A stretch of DNA of 5,791 nucleotides from positions 1 through 5,791 of the forward strand of contig JAFXPL010000159.1 in NCBI GenBank assembly GCA_017527945.1, read 5' to 3'. This DNA comes from Bacteroidales bacterium. Its GTDB lineage: Bacteria; Bacteroidota; Bacteroidia; Bacteroidales; WCHB1-69. Every line of letters starts with the position of its first letter. The stretch's first letter is position 1. Made by a program: the position numbers and the translations under genes. Positions 5,696 to 5,791 of this stretch are shown here, in pieces. The notes beneath the pieces were generated by a model. That model did no database searches, was not told the origin of the DNA, and worked only from the letters and a program-made list of their open reading frames with translations.

Positions 5696-5791
5696 TTAGT
5701 ATGTTTCGGCAAAGGCCCAAAGTTTATCACGCAAAGTTGCAAGCTCCTCTTGATAATCGTTCAAACTATTACTTGAATTATATTTTCTCAT
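5696..5791 (-). CDS. 3' end of an upstream operon gene (partial)
   Basis: A minus-strand frame reads in from the right edge for 31 residues, ending LRDKLWAFAETY, with TAA at 5696-5698. The first codon in the window is an ATG, but whether it is the true start or an internal Met cannot be told. The piece is hydrophilic and helix-prone, and it is too short to name. Only 10 bases separate its stop from the ATG of the dual-receiver gene, so the two are very likely cotranscribed. A sensor kinase or other partner would be expected here on functional grounds, but nothing visible proves it. Confidence 0.6.
   Translation of the reverse strand: MRKYNSSNSLNDYQEELATLRDKLWAFAETY

Noticed and set aside
5686..5742. 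Start of the REC-HEPN gene at the ATG at 5742.
   Set aside because: It would overlap the upstream gene end by nearly 50 bases and add residues before the receiver fold; the ATG at 5685 sits 10 bases after the upstream stop.

Overview
The window most likely comes from a member of the Bacteroidota, probably a gut Bacteroides relative. Three things suggest this: the -7 promoter motif TAnnTTTG stands just ahead of the transposase gene, starts lack strong Shine-Dalgarno sequences, and the IS21-type element resembles those common in this phylum. This is inference from sequence reading alone.

Positions 1-477 are a mostly non-coding left flank. They hold a near-perfect 17-bp hairpin (26-68), a weak partial reading frame over it, a doubtful small ORF on the minus strand (186-296), a 14-bp direct repeat and two AT dinucleotide tracts. 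Positions about 478-3176 are a complete IS21-family insertion sequence. It has five 19-bp direct repeats at the left end, two diverged inverted copies at the right end, istA (DDE transposase) and istB (AAA+ helper ATPase). Positions 3177-3368 carry the 3' end of a gene whose 5' part is missing, apparently cut off by the element or lost earlier.

Positions 3394-5685 on the minus strand encode the most interesting item: a 763-residue multidomain protein. By eye it has a degenerate receiver domain, a long helical/coiled-coil linker, an intact phosphorylatable receiver domain, a HEPN-like region with the Rx4H ribonuclease motif RNQIIH, and an unidentified C-terminal domain. Ten bases upstream lies the end of another minus-strand gene (5696-5791, running off the window), so the two probably form an operon.

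Working model (inference): the large protein is a phosphorelay-controlled RNase effector, as in antiphage or abortive-infection systems built on two-component parts. Its sensor kinase, if any, would be encoded upstream beyond position 5791. The IS21 element has landed next to this AT-richer accessory gene, which fits a defence-island or otherwise mobile setting.
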